Below, piece by piece: positions 10,345 through 22,900 of a DNA stretch of 64,000 bases (position 1 is the first letter of the stretch; the number at the start of each line of letters is the position of its first letter). Below the pieces are notes generated by a model. It made no database searches, was not told the origin of the DNA, and saw nothing but the letters and a program-made list of their open reading frames with translations. A program made the position numbers and the translations under genes. This DNA is from Apteryx mantelli (Eukaryota > Chordata > Aves > Apterygiformes > Apterygidae): the NCBI RefSeq assembly GCF_036417845.1, contig NC_089985.1:26494583-26558582 (forward strand), given 5' to 3'.

Positions 10345-13300
10345 AAGAAAAGTACTTATTATATTTCCACTGCAGAGTGAATAGTTACAGCTGTTGACTA
10401 ATTTTTCTGCAAGGGTTCTGATTATAGGTCTGCTGCTGCTGTTCATCAGACTATACAGTTACTATACAACTACTCTCATATTAACCACTGAGGTGTTTGA
10501 GGTTTTGGGCTATCTCTGTAGTTTAATGAAATAGTTTTCTTTAGTCTAATAATCTTGTCATGACTTCTGCGCAGGCACGAATCAACCTAAGTAATCCTAC
10601 TACTTTTGGGAGGGGCAGGAAGATAGACAGTTGATGTCTATCTTATTTTCCGTGAGTTTAGTTACCCCAGGTGATAGCTTTGAGCAGAGATATCGAAGTA
10701 TACGAGCAATTCTCATCTCACAAACTGTAGCTACATTTGCAACAGAAATCCTGCTCAACTTCTGACAGCTTCTGACTGCTACTTTCAGTTTCTCAGCACG
10801 TCATTTTCAGAGAACTTTATGTGACACAAGAGTCTAAATCCAATGGGAAGTGCTCAAAGTTACTTCTGAAAACAGCAATTCAGTTTCCTTTGTGACTTCT
10901 CAGTTTAGGCAGGCCTACAAAACTCCTCTGGGTATGATCATTAAATTCACAGGCACTGAAAAAGAGTAACATGTCCTGCACTTTGCAAGATAGGAACTTT
11001 TCTTGCCTTGGTCAGCAGGACATAACAAACATGAAGACAAGATGCTATTATTCATGAGGCTGAAGTATCTCCTTAAAAACAACAGGACAAATGATCTGTC
11101 CCAGATATACTGTTCCTTGGTCGCTTGTTGATTCAAAAAGCTTGATTTATAACACTTTCCGCTTTGTCTGGGGACACACTTTCTTACCTTGTTAGAATTG
11201 TGTTGCATTGTATTTGTGGGTTTACGTCTTACTATTTCTGCTATTTCTAGGGGCTTGTAATTTATTAATGTATCTTTTAAGGGCAAATAAAGAGCAACAT
11301 CAAAAAACAAACAGACCAGTATATGACTATTTACCAAATAAGAAATGAAACCATTTACTTTTTAATATGAATGCAAACATTGTAATTAATAGAAATAAAT
11401 TTTAGTTCAGACAATTTTACCTAAAAAAGTAACTAGTCTTGTTTCAAAAGATGGATCGCTACCAGTTATTAAAAAAGGAGTAAGAAAAAAAAGGTATTAT
11501 TAAACATTTCAATATTTACCTCTTTCTAAACAAAGTAGATCATTTGTTCTGCTCTTCACTGCACACTTCCTACCTTATGAAAAATGTATTGCCATGGATG
11601 GAAGGTTTCTTATCATTACTATTTGTGTTTCATTTGTGGGCTTGCAAAGTAGTAATGGATTAACGTTCATGGCAGAATGAGGACACAAAGAAGTAACCAG
11701 TTGTTTATTTAGACTTTCCTGTGGCTACAAGCACACATGTCCACTCATGCAATGTGGCTTCCCCAGACCTCCACAGCCATGTGGACATTTGGCAGATCTT
11801 TAAAGGCATCTCAGCATAGCTCTACCCAGCACTGCAAGGCCTGAGTCACTACCTACATGAGCAGATAGCAGATTCCCTCCAAAAAAAAAGGACTAAGGCA
11901 GTTGGAATAAGCCCACATCTCTCAAAAGACAATTAGATTCAGATAACAATGGCATAAATCATTCTTGAAAATGGGACTTAGCCACATAACTTACTTGGGC
12001 CTCAGCCCTGACCGAATTCACATTGGCTTCACTAGAATCTGCCTCCACAATAGACTTTGCATTGTTTTAATTGGAAGAATAATTTTTTTTTTGATTCTTG
12101 CTCTAAGGGGCTATTGAAGTTGCCTACTGTGTTTTACTCAGAGGTGGCTGTAATGCTTTGCTAATGAAGTCACACGTAAGGAAAATGAACGGCAGCTACT
12201 AGATTGTTTGTAAAATTGCCATTCAAAATACATCTGCTTGCTGATAACATGGACCTTGCTAACCTTGGCCTATATCCCAGTAGTTTTTTCTATGATGCCT
12301 GGAACCTCCTGCAGAGAAAAAGAAACAGGGTATTTCATGTGCACAAACATCTTACTACCATTTTCGTGTCTGATTCTTTCACATCCTGTTTCCATTCAGT
12401 TCTGATAGCTGCCCAGGACGATCCAGTCACAATCCTCCTCTGCCGCTGATCACATTCCATGTACAACCAACATCACATAAAGACAAAATGCTCTAGACAA
12501 ATTCATTAACCGATATCTATCACAGAAACGAAATGTCACTGTCAGAGTCAGTACAAGTGATCTGTCTTCACTGGCTATGTTATTCTACACATATTCACTC
12601 TACTTACTTCCTAAAACACATTTAAACCTGTCAGCTTTTAATAGCTATTTCAGCTACTTTGTTTTCTTCTTATTTAAAGGCTTTTTTTAATCTTGCATTT
12701 ATCAGGAGTGCACAACCCTGATTCTAAGCTTAACTGACCTGACCTAAGGAGGAAAAAAAAAGCTTAGTGGCTACATATCTCAACATAAATGCTTTTGAAG
12801 TTAGAATCCTGCTATTTTAGCACATATAACAGCCGACCATCTTCTTCCCGGAAAGTGCACAGCTGTATCTAGAAAGGAAACCTATTAACTGTTTCTAGCT
12901 CAAAAATGTCACTCCTGTCTCAGCTGTAATCAGAATATAAACTGTTTTGAGATTGCAAGACTGAACCTAACCATTCAAAGATGGCCTAGAAAGGACACAT
13001 GCATGTTCATGAACGTGCATATACACCTGCTCCCATATCTATCTGTGTACATATATATACACACACATATGCATTATATATATATATATGTATATGCATG
13101 GCACTGACTGAATCAGCCGGCCTATGACTGAACTATTGCAATCAGATAAGAAACAGAATGAACAGGGGTTAGTTGTGATGTAGATTTACTGCAGACTTGC
13201 AAAATTTTCTTTCCAGTTATCCACTTCTTATTTATCCTTTTTTGACTGGCAAACTGGGACTCCGTTGTTCTTCTTTAACACCAGTTATCAAAGCAAAAGG

Positions 13301-16300
13301 TTAAGCCCGTAGTTTGTGGCTGGGCTACGTTGCTAAGACAGGCTGAATTTGAATGTGACAAGACTGTGGTTTGCTTTACATATCTTTGCAGCTAAAAAGC
13401 ACAGGTCTCCTTCACTCCCCTGCTGGGTGACTGCCAACTCAGGGATCACAGTGAGGACAGGCATGATCACTTCTCACTATGACGCTGCATGTGGGTGGAG
13501 GGTAAGATGTTTACTCCTGCATACCTCGAAGGCATAGGCTGGAGCAGAAATGGGCATAATCTCATAGTGGCACAGACAGGGGAGCAGCCCAGTTTTGCAG
13601 GGAATTCACCATATAGCCCCCAAGAGCACTATCCATGCTTTCGGGGAAAAAGCTTAGAAAAAATAAGAAAAGCTTATATGCATCTCGGCAAGGACTGATA
13701 ACAACTCTATTCTTGGCTTTGCCTACTCTGCAAACTGCTCTCAAGGTAAAAGCGTATCTCAGCTCCCAGCACTGGTGTTGGCCACTGCATTCCCTCTGCT
13801 GGGATACCAGTAAGTTCTTCTGGATCTGCCAGTTAACACTTGCTTGCTTTCTCTGCTGGGTTGAGTTGCAGCCTGCCATGTCTCCATGGAGCTCCAGCCC
13901 AAACTACACACCAGGACAGCAGTTTTCCTGCAGGTAAATGTTTGCCTGTGGGACAAGCATTTACAGCCCAGGCCCTGGTGGATGGAGGCACACAGTGGTG
14001 CCAGCCTGGAATGGGAACATAAGATGACAGAGGCAAAAGAGACTAGAAGATAAGGAGGAAACAAGACGAGTGGCGGGGAGGGAGAGAAATACAGCGATAG
14101 GAAAAAAAATTATCAGGCAAATCAAGGAAGGGAAAGAACAGAAAACTAGAATAACTAGTGAAGACAAATATCTCTGGTATCTGGGCACTTCAGAACTGAA
14201 AACACAAACTCAAAACAGTATTTGAGGAACTCAAAACTAGAAAAAGAGGGTGGTACACAAACTTTTGGTGCAGAAGGAAACTGAACAGCAGAGCCCAGGG
14301 TGCCAGAGTACTGAGGGCTTCTGCCACCTAACACAGAGTGGCATTAGGCGTGAATTACCACACTAAGATCCATACCCAATTGGAAAAAGACAAGAGCTCA
14401 AGTTTTAATGACCTTGTGCTCCTGCAATGTTTCAAAATCTTCTGGATTACAGATATTTCCAGCATAGAGAAGCCTAGGCAAGCTGACACATAGCATTTAT
14501 GCACAAGGGAGGAGGGAGTTGAAGAGATGTATCCTTACAAAACAGTGTTGCTACATCTAGGTGCACACCCACTTCCACATTTCTCCCTTTGGCTTGGCCA
14601 CCAGTTGGGATGCAAATTTAACTACACATTCCCTCATCTTTACTCCATTCCTCCTGCTGCAATCCACTAGCAGAAGATGATACAGCACTGCACTTGATTG
14701 GTGAGCCTTCCCTGCCTTTTCTGATATACTTTAACCATTGCAAAGTCAAGGATGCCCTCAACATACCAAGTATTGTGCAGGGTTTATAGCAAGGAAGCTG
14801 GTTTATAGCAATCATCTGTAAAGGGGAAGAAAACGTCTTGAGATCGGTGCAAGCCTGCCAGGACCAAGAAATCAGCTGACCTGCTAATAAGGCAGTTGTA
14901 ACTGCTGATTGTTCCTTTAGCAAATACTCTCATGAATGCAGCATATAAATACAACAGCACTCACCAGCAGCCTTCAGTAGTGTTGGGCTCTCCAGATATT
15001 TGATGTTATGGTCGTGCCCCCCAAGTTTACAGTATCTATCAGCTAATGTTATTCTGGGGCTAAGTTGAGCACACAGCTGGGATCCAAAGGAACATCACTA
15101 GGTCCAACACTTTCCTAATTACAGGGGTTAAGCAAAAAAAGAATTTAATGATCTTTTCATATTAGCACATTAAACAAAATGCAGCTTTTCCTGACAGAAA
15201 TAAAATCTACTTACTAAAGCAGTCTGCCTGTTATTCCAATGGAGACTGCCCTTGCAGTGGGTTAATCAGCTGTTGCTCTCTGAAACCCTTGGGGGAAGCT
15301 GCTCTTGCAACTATGCAGGCTGGATGCAGAGGGGAAAGTGTGCGGAGGCCTTCGGTGTGATGGAGTGAGAAATGGATAGACTTTCCCGGCTGACATCTCC
15401 AAGCACTGAGTCCTCTAGTTCTCTGCTAGATGAAGCAATGCCAATCCATTGCCCACATAATTTCCCCTGAGCTGGAGGTGAAAGGGCAGAGCAGACTCCA
15501 CTGGTCATCCTGCCTTCTACTGAGCCAGGGATGGCTACAATTTTCACTCACACTGTGAGAGTCACTGTATTTTCCACACATCTTTTGGGCCAAAACCCAC
15601 TGCTGGAAGGGAAGGAACTGCTGTTCTGACTTGGAATTCAAGAACCAGAATGGACACAAACTGAGATGTTTTTCTGTTCCTGCTCAATTGCAGCCTTCAC
15701 ATTTTTGATCGTTTAGGGCTATGTAAGACAATATTGCCATAAAAATGGGAAACATTAACCAGCTTTGTAGCTTCTCCCATGCTCACATAAAAAAGGGCCT
15801 TCTGCTTTTCAAATAACTACAATTGTAATTTGAGCATGTCAGGAGAAAGGGAAAGAGTGTTGAAGATCCAGTTAAATGCTGATTTTTAAAAAGAAGAGGA
15901 AGTGAGAGACTTGGTAGAAGCTGAACATATTGAAAAAAGCGGCAAAAGAAGAGTTAATTTAGCAAGTAAATACTGACAGTGAGGGCCCAATGTGACATTT
16001 CCTGGGTCCTTCCTAACCAGGAGTGATGCATGGGTGATACTCCCTTCCCTACAGCTGCTTATCCTGTAATTATAAGAACAGAGAACTTTCTACAAATTGA
16101 TAAAACAATGTGCACATTAAAGTAAACTGTTTTAAAGAGAACAACTATAAATACAGGCATGAGAAAGATCAGCAAGCAGAGAACAGTTTTCTTTGGGTTG
16201 AGAGAGTGACCTTGCTGGACAGGCACAACCGCAGCCTTCATGCCTTGCTACCAGTTGCCTTATATATGCTTAATCTGGGGTACTTAGCGCTATATTTGGA

Positions 16301-18818
16301 CACAAAGAGAACATGTTATGCATTGTGCATCCACAATTGGAGAGGACAGCAAACTACTTCCATCAGCACTGAGGAGCAATACCAATGCATCTTTCACACC
16401 TATTGTACCACAAAAAGGGATACCATAGAGCTTTTGAATCAATTTGAAAGATGTTATACAGATTCAGATAGACAAGTACTAGTGATATTAGGAGAGGGGC
16501 AAGGGGGGGGGAGGGGGAATGGGAGGACCTTGGCTGCAGCACATGTCTCTGCTCTTGTGCTGACTTGCAGCAGGTCAGGGGAGTTTACAGCTGCTTTGCT
16601 CCATAAAGCTGCCTCCAGCCATTGCTCCAGGAGAGGGGAGGCCACTCTCTGAAGTGCTCATTCAGTGTGAAAATGAGGAGACCTACAGTACTGGGACTGT
16701 CCTCACTCTCACACCCAGTATCAGCTGGGCCGCTTAAACACCACCTAAAACACAGGGATGGCTTTTAAGGAAAAGGCAATCTTCTAGCTGCAGTGTTAAG
16801 GGCATGTTTTAAATTGGAGTCCTGTATGCCTCTGTGCATATCAGAACTGCAGCATTGACATAGTATCCAGTAAAGCCCATCAATCGCTTCCTCATCTCAA
16901 CAGCAGCTGTGTTTTCTGCAAGAGGAATGGTAGCTAAAAATAACCTGGCTTTGACTTCCTCTTTCAAAATATTCAATCTGTTTTAAAAAGATTTTTTTTT
17001 TCCAGAAGCAGCAAGGAGAATGTAACAGACAAAACCAGGATGGTCACCTGCACAAAGAGAATGGCAGCATTAGAAAGCTCAGATAAAAGTAGGAAACCAC
17101 AATGAAGATCAGAGACAGCAAAAAAAAAAATTGCTTCTGTCTGCATAACATCCTCCAAATTCCCTTTCAGGCTTACACTGAGCCTTCTGTTATGCCTCTA
17201 CTTCTATGAACCAGTTAGCGGTGTTGATCAAAAGAGGAATACAATCTGGATGTTTCTGAATCCAATTCATTTGCTCATTAAAACATGGTAAAAGAAAGTG
17301 CAGTGCTCAGTAATTACCAAATGAGCCCTCATGGCTATACAGTGCAGGTTTTTACTTCCTGATGGAATAAATACATTTTATTTATAATTCTGTATCATTC
17401 ACAGATTTACAAAATGTGCCTCTACCACCCCAAATGCAAATGGAGAAAAAGAGACTATTCAATTCATCTTTCAGTAATGCAGTACTAAGTAATCTACTCC
17501 AACAATGCCAGGAATACAGGGCTGGTAGGGATCTACTGACTGCTGCAGGCAGCTGCTTCACATAATCCTCTTCATAAACAGATCTAGTTCTATATTAAAA
17601 TATTTAGGATTTTCATGTACAATTTTCCGATTGCAGCCTGTACCTAGCCAGATACAGACTGTACCTGCAAACTCCCCAGGCAAGGACGATGCTCTCTATT
17701 TGATTCAAGCCTTCCAGAAGATCCCTGCTCCCAGCAGGTATCCCTGGACGCTACCAAACTATAAATAAAAAAGTTGTAAGCAGAATACAGACTATGACAT
17801 ACAAATCCGCTGCTAACAGACCAATACCTAAAAACGAATACAGTACAAGGGACAGAGAGAAAAGCGGTGAATACATCCCTGCCTCCTACCATGTGTCTTA
17901 AATTCCAAATACAGTGTACAGTACAGTGTAAAGTTTAGAAGCTATACAAGAAAACAGCATACAGTAAAGTTTAGAAACGATACAAAAAAGCATACTGATG
18001 TATAGTTTATGTATTATGCAGCTCACTGTAAGCTTTACCTACAGCCCAGCTATTAATGTGGTTTTATCCCCTCTCAGACCTCAACACAAGAAATCATAAG
18101 CAATTCCCCTAGCACTGTGGCATCCACAGCCTCCTTGCACTTGGCCAAGCCAGCAGTGAAGGCACCACCAGGCAGGATCACAGGAGCTTCTGCTTCCTCT
18201 CACTGAATCCTGTCGCTTTGTCCCCACTTGGCTGACCGTGCTGCACTCTCTTATCTTCTCCCTTCTTAGCTACATCCCCTCACCATCTCCTCCCACCCCA
18301 TTTCCACATTCACCACACTCTTCTGCTTGTTTGCTACTTCCCAGTTCCTCTGCTTAGCTTCACTGATGCAACCCCGTGCCGCAGTTTCAGGGGTCATCAC
18401 AAAGCTCTCTGGGCCAGAGATGACGGTGAGCCTGGACAGCGCTCAGCACTGTGGGATACCTCCCAGGCGCTCCGGGGTAATTCACCCTGCTGTACCAGGG
18501 CCAGCACAGGACCTCTCCACCACTGGGAGCTCTAGAGGGGGGTAAGAGAAGCACAGGTGTTACTGGCAAACTGTGACCAGGGCTTCAGATTCTCACCTTC
18601 AGCACTGCCTAAGCAAAAGCAAAAACAATTGAATCTTTAAATTCTTGGCAGAGGGTGTTAGAAATAACCACAAGAACATAGGATATTAAGTAGTTTTGGG
18701 TATCTTTTTAATGGGAAAATGGAGGAGAAAAAAAAAGGAGCCCCTGATACTCTGCAACAAAGAAACAGGGAAAGCAAAAAAAGCTGTTAAGTAAACTGAA
18801 TCCAAACATAAGCAATGT
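10345..18818. other. Intergenic region between convergent UOX and SAMD13
   Basis: About 8.5 kb between the 3' ends of UOX and SAMD13. I find no homologous coding exon. It contains an AT/AC microsatellite (13046-13098), a G-rich run (16496-16526) and scattered open frames (for example 10915-11337 minus and 16110-16652 plus) that look accidental. Part may be alternative UOX 3' UTR. Confidence 0.6.
13046..13098. repeat. AT/AC simple repeat
   Basis: Alternating TA and CA dinucleotides. Confidence 0.8.
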
Positions 18819-19816
18819 TTTATTGGGATATAGCAAGCAACCTATCAAATAGGGAACTGGTACAAACAGACTGAACAAGACTCTCTTTTAACAGAGATGT
18901 ATGGTGACAAGACAGCTTCTTTCAGTTTTTTTAAAACAAGTATTCAAACTGTAAGTAAAGCATCAAAAAAATCAACCGTTACAACACCATGACAGACAAT
19001 AATATTAAAAATGTGCAGAATTTTACTTTTTACAAATTTCTGCATAATGTTAGAAAACAGTTATAAATTAAAAAAAGAATAAAATGAAGTTTTTTGTTTT
19101 GCAAAGCAACACAAACTTTTAAAAACCAACTATACTTTACATAGAACTACTATTAAAAACAGGTGAAAACAAGCTGAAAATTTAAAGGACAGCAAAAAAT
19201 ACACAACCCAGTTTCACCTGTCAGCAACACCTTCTGCTATCGAAGGGGTTATGTTAGTTGTATGTACAGCTTTAAACATTGCAGCATACCACAAGTAAAC
19301 CTTAATAAGGTCAAAAATAGGACCCTCTGCAAAAAAGGGTGAGTTGGCAAGTCTCAGTCCCATCCCAAAATTATAAGTAGTAATAATTTCAGTAGGTCTT
19401 TAATGTACACCAGAACATACTTTTATTCGTTTCTCTCTCCCAAAGATGCATGTAAACTTTATTTTTGTTCTCTTTTTGGTATTCTAATTCATGAAAACAA
19501 GAACATGTCTGGCTCAAAAACGAGAATGACCATACTTCCCTTTTGTTCTGGATACAGTGATGTAGCTATCTCAACACGCTCACTGACAAATCCTAAAAGA
19601 GAAAATTGTTATGCACCATGTAAAAAATACACACCACCTCTCTCAGTTCAGACTTAGTATATAGTATATTGCCAACTCTATCCAATAGGATATATATCAT
19701 TGTAATTTGGTTTAAATTCTTAATAGATATATTCTCTCTTTACAAAGTTCCATCACATGAAACCAAATTGCTTATTTATTGTTTGAGGCACAACATGACC
19801 CCAATTAGACAATTCG
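18819..19816 (-). other. SAMD13: Probable SAMD13 3' UTR
   Basis: AT-rich tract after the SAMD13 stop. The minus-strand AATAAA at 18824-18819 is a plausible polyadenylation signal, giving a 3' UTR of about 1 kb. Confidence 0.5.
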
Positions 19817-19960
19817 CTATAAAGAGTTGTTCTTTAGATGTTGTGTCTGTAGAGGTTTTACGTGATATTCATAGATTTTCAGCGCAGGCCCCAGTTTTAA
19901 TGAAAGTCCAGTCAGTACATCATTTCTTGTCATCAACAGTAATGATTTGCCATCAATTTC
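19817..19960 (-). CDS. SAMD13: SAMD13 terminal coding exon
   Basis: 48 codons including TAG at 19819-19817. Acceptor CTTATAG, then [19 protein letters not shown]: the second half of the SAM domain with its GxAxKI-type end helix (GPALKIY). C-terminal tail QHLKNNSL. Confidence 0.95.
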   Translation of the reverse strand, partial: EIDGKSLLLMTRNDVLTGLSLKLGPALKIYEYHVKPLQTQHLKNNSL

Positions 19961-22900
19961 CTATAAGAAGAATTAAAGAATTGATGAAGACAATGTAGAA
20001 ATTAACAGGTGAGAACAGTAATGCAACAAATGGAAGATTACTACAGAGGATCAATGAAAAAAGAAAAAGTAGCATTTATTTTTCTGAAACTTAATGCTTT
20101 AATTGTTAAATTCTGCTAGTAGTCTGTTTTTCAAGTGCTCATCTGTGCTGACTAAGGCACAAATACTATTTAGTCAAGCACAAAACCCAAAGCTGCCTCA
20201 CTTCAAAATTCTCTCCTTTTAAATCTGTTTCAAATTAATAGGTACATGTACAGATTGCCTAATTATCCATCATAAAGGTAAAAGTGTTCTTAGGGAGAAG
20301 GCAGTGAACTGCCTATCAGAAGAATTACCATTGACAGCAACGTGCAAGTTTGGACTAGTCTTGTCGTTATCTGCTAACAACTTTAGGTGCCTACTTTAAA
20401 AGGCTACCCTTCATATGCCTCCTTGGGGAAAAAAGAGACTCCTGCAATCAGAAATTTTCAAAGAGCCTGATTGTGGAACTTAACCCACTGGAGGAACTTC
20501 TCTTCCTCCACTGACAATGAAAGAGGCTAAAAAGAATGGCTTCTCAGCGTGGGTCTCAACACCCCCTACCTGTTTGTGCTTAAATTTCCCACCTTTAAAT
20601 CATTGATAATACACTTTTTCTCTCAGACCCTGGCTTTCTGACCTACTTAGACTAGAAATCTTGTCAGCTTTGGGGGGTTTTCCACCTCAAAACCTTGTCA
20701 CACTGTTGCAAATTAACTGTAAGTGATTTTTCCAAGGTCAAAAAGCAAGAGAAAAAACAGACATTTCTCAGCTGCCACCTCTATTTTAAGACATGGCACT
20801 GTCCTTCTCTTTGCACAGTTCTGCAGTTCAATCACACTACACTATCCAGAAAACATGAACCACACCTACAGAACAGTGCATGACTGGTGTGTCACAACAC
20901 AGCCATACCTCCCAAGGTCACCACAGCCCAAAAAAGTATGTAGTCTTATGGTGTTCTCCTGCACTGGACTTCATCTTGTTGCCTTTTTTTTTTTTTTTTT
21001 TTTAACTTTTTAATAAAACATGGAAACACAATTTTGAATTTGATAGCAATAGCCAACAACTGGTTCAGCTGCTTGCATATATGGTTGTTGTCCATTGCAA
21101 TATAGCCAACTATCAAACTACATTGCCAAATTTTGTATTTTTATATGCATTATATTATAATATTATAATTATACTATTTTTATAAGCATTACATAAAAAC
21201 ATCCCACATCAATTTATCCCACTGCAGTATCTTCCTTACAAATATTAAATGCTGTCTTGCAAATGTCACAGATCACCTAATATAAGGAAGACTTATTACA
21301 GTCTAGCATTAATTTGCCCAGACTGATCTCTATCATTTGATAAAATTTATAAATACAAAGTGCATGAAAAAAAAACCCCATAATACAGTCAAAGATCAAC
21401 TGAAAGTGGAATTTCTTTAAAGTCTTATCAGATATGACTGTTAATCCCTCAAGTGGAGCACAACATAACTTAGCATTTCTAAAAAAATATTTTCAATAAT
21501 GTTTTACCCAATTATAGCAGGTGCCTCCTTCCAATTACTGTTGAGAATGTTAATAGTTAGAAACAGTTTCTATTCTCTCTCTTCCATTTGTCACAATTCT
21601 TTTTGTGGGAATTCTGACACCATTGACTGTTTTGCTCATTCTTATGACTGATCTAAAGTTGCCTCTTCCGCTGCTGTTCAGTGATGGAATGAAGGATGAA
21701 GAACAGCCTCCAGCTTGGTGGGAACCAAAGTAAATCCAGGGCCTGGAATGGGAGGAATGGGAGAAACTCCAAAAATAGGAAAAGAATATCTATTCCTTTC
21801 CTTTCTTCTTCCTCCACAGGGTTCCCCATGTATTCTAGAAGTGTTAGGAACTAGGTCATCTAAGGCTTTCACTGAACAGAAGACTGATTCTCTAAACATG
21901 TCTGGGTGGGGACGACTGAGTACGAATTCAGAATTCAAGTGTGTTACATCTTTGTGTCTATCATAAGCTCTACCTTTTTTTTTTTTCCACCTTTACTTCC
22001 AGATCTTTTTGCTTTTCCACTTAAACTTGCTTCCATAGATTTGTCATAGTCATTCCATATTTTTGGCATCAGATAAGGCTTCATATGCTTTGGTGACTTC
22101 TGTGAATTTCTTCTCTGCTACTTCTGTTTTCTGCATTTTTGTCAGGATGCAACTTCAATGACAGCTTTCAGTATGCCCTTTTAATATCATCTGCAAAGGC
22201 ACTCCTAGAGCCTTATACTAATTCCCCATAGTGCCAGGATGGCCTCAGTGCCTGCGCTCCCCTAGGCTGCGGCTCTGCTAGAAGGCGGCAGCAGACACCA
22301 GACAGTGTACAACTCCAGCTTTCCTGCTCGCTGAGGGTAACCATTGGCAGGGAGCTTCTGTGACATGACAGTGAGGCCAGTGAACCACTGATAGATTCCT
22401 TTGGCTCACTGACATACTGCAATGCTACTGGTTAAGAAGCTGTGCCGGCAGAAATGCTAGCATGTCTCGAGGCAAAACAAATGGCTTCAGTCTTGGAGTG
22501 AGCCGCAGCCCCGCGTGCTCCCAGGGCTGCTACAGAAACCTCGGCAATGTACTTGGCAGACAACAGTTCTTTGAAGGTGTTCACACCCTCATCTGTTCTG
22601 CCTCTCTCTTCAGTTGTCCTGTATCCTCAGCTCCTTGGCTCAGCTGGAAAGTCTCACTTGCTGATGTTTTGGTTTTCATAACTGGGCGGTATCTTCTTTT
22701 AGTTGAATCTGTTTTCATCAGACAGATCTTTGGTCTTGCTGACATCAGTGGAACTCCAAGAAGGAAATATAATCATCATTATCACCTACCAGCATTTACA
22801 ATACAGTTTTAAAAAACATTCTATAGTCCTTAAAATGTTTCCTCTAAGTAAGAGATATTCAGGTCTTACAAGATCATTGAGCTATTTGCTTTGGGGGAAA

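Noticed and set aside
10915-11337. 140-codon minus-strand open frame
   Set aside because: No homology, no splice pattern, AT-rich 3' flank of UOX. Likely chance.
16110-16652. 180-codon plus-strand open frame
   Set aside because: Starts on a GTG, crosses a G-run, has no recognisable domain or convincing splice borders. Best seen as chance.
17500-17690. Possible old CR1-like 3' fragment
   Set aside because: Only a loose resemblance to the 'agggatct' tail region; too weak to call by eye.
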